Part shown: positions 61,982 through 64,000 of the stretch, in pieces
Numbering within the stretch: the first letter of the stretch is position 1
Layout of the letters: each line of letters opens with the position of its first letter
The notes under the pieces: generated by a model
The model's database searches: none
What the model was told of the DNA's origin: nothing
What the model saw: only the letters and a program-made list of their open reading frames with translations
From: Streptococcus sanguinis SK49
GTDB taxonomy: Bacteria > Bacillota > Bacilli > Lactobacillales > Streptococcaceae
NCBI RefSeq assembly: GCF_000212815.1
Contig: NZ_GL890986.1
Coordinates: 186,001 to 250,000, forward strand
DNA: 64,000 nucleotides
Direction of reading: 5' to 3'
Program-made: the position numbers and the translations under genes

Positions 61982-62841
61982 GCTTGACCTCCATGGAATG
62001 CTAATAAGGTTGCAAGTGTATCTCTCATATCACCACGCTTGACGATGGCATCCACAAAACCATGCTCCATGAGAAATTCGGCCTTTTGAAAATCATCTGG
62101 CAGCTTCTCACGAACCGTGGACTCAATAACTCGACGTCCGGCAAATCCAACTAGAGCCTGTGTTTCAGCCAGAATAATATCGCCTTCCATGGCAAAAGAG
62201 GCTGTTACACCACCAGTTGTCGGATCTGTCAAGACGGTCAGATAGAAGAGACCTGCTGCAGAGTGCCGCTGTACAGCAGCAGAGACCTTAGCCATCTGCA
62301 TCAAGCTCATAATGCCCTCTTGCATGCGGGCACCACCAGAAGCCGTAAACAGAACGACTGGCAATTTATGCTCTGTCGCATACTCAAAGAGACGGGTAAT
62401 CTTTTCACCCACAACTGTCCCCATAGAAGCCATGATAAAGTTCGAATCCATGATTCCAAGAGCAGTTTTATGCCCCTTGATACTAGCCGTCCCAGTCAGA
62501 ACCGCCTCATCCAACCCTGTCTTCTCACGGGTAAGTGCTAATTTCTCCTGATAGTTAGGAAAGTTCAGAGGATCCTTGGTTTCAATTCCAGTGAACATCT
62601 CCTCAAAACTGTTCTCATCCACAGTTAGATTTAAGCGCTCATGAGCAGAAATACGGAAATTATAGCCACAGTTAGGACACACACTGTCATTTCCAAGATC
62701 TTTTTGGTAAATGGTATGCTTACAACCTGGGCATTTCGAAAAGAGTTCGTCTGGTACCTCAGGCTTTGCTTGAGGCTTTTCCCGACTCGCTCGATTAGGA
62801 TTGATACGGATATATTTATCCTTCTTTGAAAACAAAGCCAT
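61978..62841 (-). CDS. accD: Acetyl-CoA carboxylase carboxyltransferase beta subunit
   Basis: The 287-residue protein has the N-terminal zinc ribbon with four cysteines ([22 protein letters not shown]) and the carboxyltransferase core ([49 protein letters not shown]). It pairs with AccA. It begins 99 bases after accC, with GGAGAAG upstream. Confidence 0.96.
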   Translation of the reverse strand: MALFSKKDKYIRINPNRASREKPQAKPEVPDELFSKCPGCKHTIYQKDLGNDSVCPNCGYNFRISAHERLNLTVDENSFEEMFTGIETKDPLNFPNYQEKLALTREKTGLDEAVLTGTASIKGHKTALGIMDSNFIMASMGTVVGEKITRLFEYATEHKLPVVLFTASGGARMQEGIMSLMQMAKVSAAVQRHSAAGLFYLTVLTDPTTGGVTASFAMEGDIILAETQALVGFAGRRVIESTVREKLPDDFQKAEFLMEHGFVDAIVKRGDMRDTLATLLAFHGGQA

Positions 62842-62940
62842 CGTTTACGTCTTCTCCTTTTCAAGATTTTATACTCAGGCACATCAAACAGCAAGAGCCG
62901 CCGTCTTTTTAGTTTACAGAGCAGCTCTTACATGTCTCAT

Positions 62941-64000
62941 CTATTGTTTCTCTTGATAAGCCGGAAGGAACTTCTCCATGAGAAAAGCTGTGTCATAATC
63001 ACCAGCAATTACATTGGGATCTGAGATTAAGTCCAATTGGAAGCCACTATTGGTCACAACACCGTCAATTTCTAATTCATAGAGTGCACGTTGCATCTTC
63101 ATCAGAGCATCAAAGCGATTTTCCCCGTGAACAATTATCTTCGCAATCATGCTATCGTAATAAGGCGGGATGGTATAGCCAGGATAAACGGCTGAATCCA
63201 CGCGCAGACCCACTCCACCGCTTGGCAGATAAACATTTGAAATCTTACCAGGACTCGGTGCAAAGTTAAAGGCTGGATTTTCAGCATTAATCCGACACTC
63301 AATCGCATGCCCTCGGATTTCAACATCATCCTGACTGAAGGACAGCTCCTGACCGTTTGCTATCTTAATCTGCTCTTTTACAATATCCACACCGGTAACA
63401 AACTCGGTGACTGGATGCTCAACCTGCACCCGAGTGTTCATCTCCATAAAGTAGAATTCGCCCTTGGCTTCATCAAGCAGAAACTCAATCGTTCCAGCAT
63501 TTTCATAGCCGACAGACTGAGCAGCCCGAACAGCTGCTTCACCAATCTGCTGACGCAAGGTTTTCCCAATCGCCACAGATGGGCTTTCTTCCAGCACTTT
63601 TTGATTATTACGCTGCAAAGAGCAATCCCGCTCGCCCAAGTGAACCACATGCCCCTGCTGATCTGCCAAGATCTGCACTTCAATATGGCGCGCTGGATAG
63701 ATGACTCGCTCCATATACATGGCACCATTCCCAAAGGCTGCTTTGGCTTCGCTAGATGCAGACTCAAAGGCCGCTACTAAATCCTCAGCCTTTTCAACCT
63801 TACGAATGCCCTTGCCGCCGCCGCCAGCAGAAGCTTTAAGCATGACTGGATAACCAATCTTTTCGGCGACTTCCAAAGCTTCTTCAGAGGTATGAACTTC
63901 TCCATCAGAACCTGGGATAACTGGCACTTTCGCCTTAATCATCTGAGCCCGAGCATTAATCTTGTCCCCCATCATGTCCATAACAGCACCTGAAGGCCCA
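62941..64000 (-). CDS. accC: Acetyl-CoA carboxylase biotin carboxylase subunit, 5' end outside window
   Basis: The frame stays open to the window edge, reading GPSGAVMDMMGDK, so the usual N-terminal 110 residues are missing. The visible part has the ATP-grasp loop ASAGGGGKGIRKV, ERDCSLQRNNQKVLEESPS, FYFMEMNTRVQVEHPVTE and the biotin-carboxylase end. It carboxylates biotin on AccB with bicarbonate and ATP. An ATG at 63981 is internal. Confidence 0.95.
   Translation of the reverse strand, partial: GPSGAVMDMMGDKINARAQMIKAKVPVIPGSDGEVHTSEEALEVAEKIGYPVMLKASAGGGGKGIRKVEKAEDLVAAFESASSEAKAAFGNGAMYMERVIYPARHIEVQILADQQGHVVHLGERDCSLQRNNQKVLEESPSVAIGKTLRQQIGEAAVRAAQSVGYENAGTIEFLLDEAKGEFYFMEMNTRVQVEHPVTEFVTGVDIVKEQIKIANGQELSFSQDDVEIRGHAIECRINAENPAFNFAPSPGKISNVYLPSGGVGLRVDSAVYPGYTIPPYYDSMIAKIIVHGENRFDALMKMQRALYELEIDGVVTNSGFQLDLISDPNVIAGDYDTAFLMEKFLPAYQEKQ

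Noticed and set aside
1..64000. CRISPR array, tRNA or rRNA gene
   Set aside because: No regularly spaced direct repeats and no tRNA-like cloverleaf or rRNA sequence were noticed; a tool scan would be needed to exclude small ones.

Overview
The window looks like a core-chromosome segment of an oral Streptococcus, most likely S. sanguinis or a close mitis/sanguinis-group relative. This is inferred from gene order and protein content (murI-rdgB-scpAB-rluB, dnaB-dnaI-der, manLMN-manO, relP-relRS, acc genes), not from any database search. No rRNA, tRNA or CRISPR array was seen. Both ends cut through genes: an ABC ATPase at the left edge and accC at the right edge.

Layout. 1-2.2 kb: end of an ABC ATPase gene overlapping a membrane glycosyltransferase-like gene. 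2.2-6.6 kb: an AT-rich, apparently acquired island with a small membrane protein, a frameshifted methyltransferase, a 540-base gene-free stretch carrying a multi-hairpin sequence, and a TetR/BcrA-type ABC transporter operon. 6.6-10.9 kb: tRNA-modification genes mnmL-mnmM, a small alkyltransferase, an FMN-riboswitch operon (ribU plus a PAP2 phosphatase), and trmL behind a structured leader with its own terminator. 11-13.9 kb: Trk potassium uptake (trkA-trkH). 13.9-19.6 kb: one long overlapping operon on the minus strand (murI, rdgB, phosphoesterase, cbpB, xerD-like, scpA, scpB, rluB, yidD). 19.7-24.7 kb: yneF, lysA, a BAX-inhibitor-type membrane protein, an HD protein, an rRNA/tRNA methyltransferase, acyP and yidC. 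24.8-33 kb: the small alarmone synthetase relP with its two-component system, greA, mltG, two sibling acetyltransferases, murC. 33-41.9 kb: SNF2 helicase, der, nitroreductase, dnaI, dnaB, nrdR, a nuclease/phosphatase-family protein. 41.9-54.7 kb: sugar and purine uptake (ptsG, pbuG-like, manLMN-manO), LytR-type LCP protein, tsaE, HAD phosphatase, adhP. 54.9-61 kb: TetR-controlled redox operon, T-box-controlled serS, TDT permease, an acyl-CoA-dehydrogenase-like/AhpD-like pair. 61.2-64 kb: accA, accD, accC of fatty-acid synthesis.

The regulatory layer is rich and often decides the true starts: an FMN riboswitch, a serS T-box, a probable autoregulatory trmL leader, catabolite (cre) sites at ptsG, adhP and manLMN, a double TetR operator, and many intrinsic terminators. 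The most unusual pattern I saw is that three RNA-modification genes (mnmL, the TrmH/RlmB-like methyltransferase, tsaE) have an extended -10 box (TGGTATAAT or TGGTAGAAT) ending 6-7 bases before the start codon, which predicts leaderless mRNAs. Other points of interest are the ribU-PAP2 pairing under one FMN riboswitch, the catalytically degenerate XerD-like protein next to scpAB, an orphan multi-hairpin element, and an uncharacterised structured region ahead of murC.
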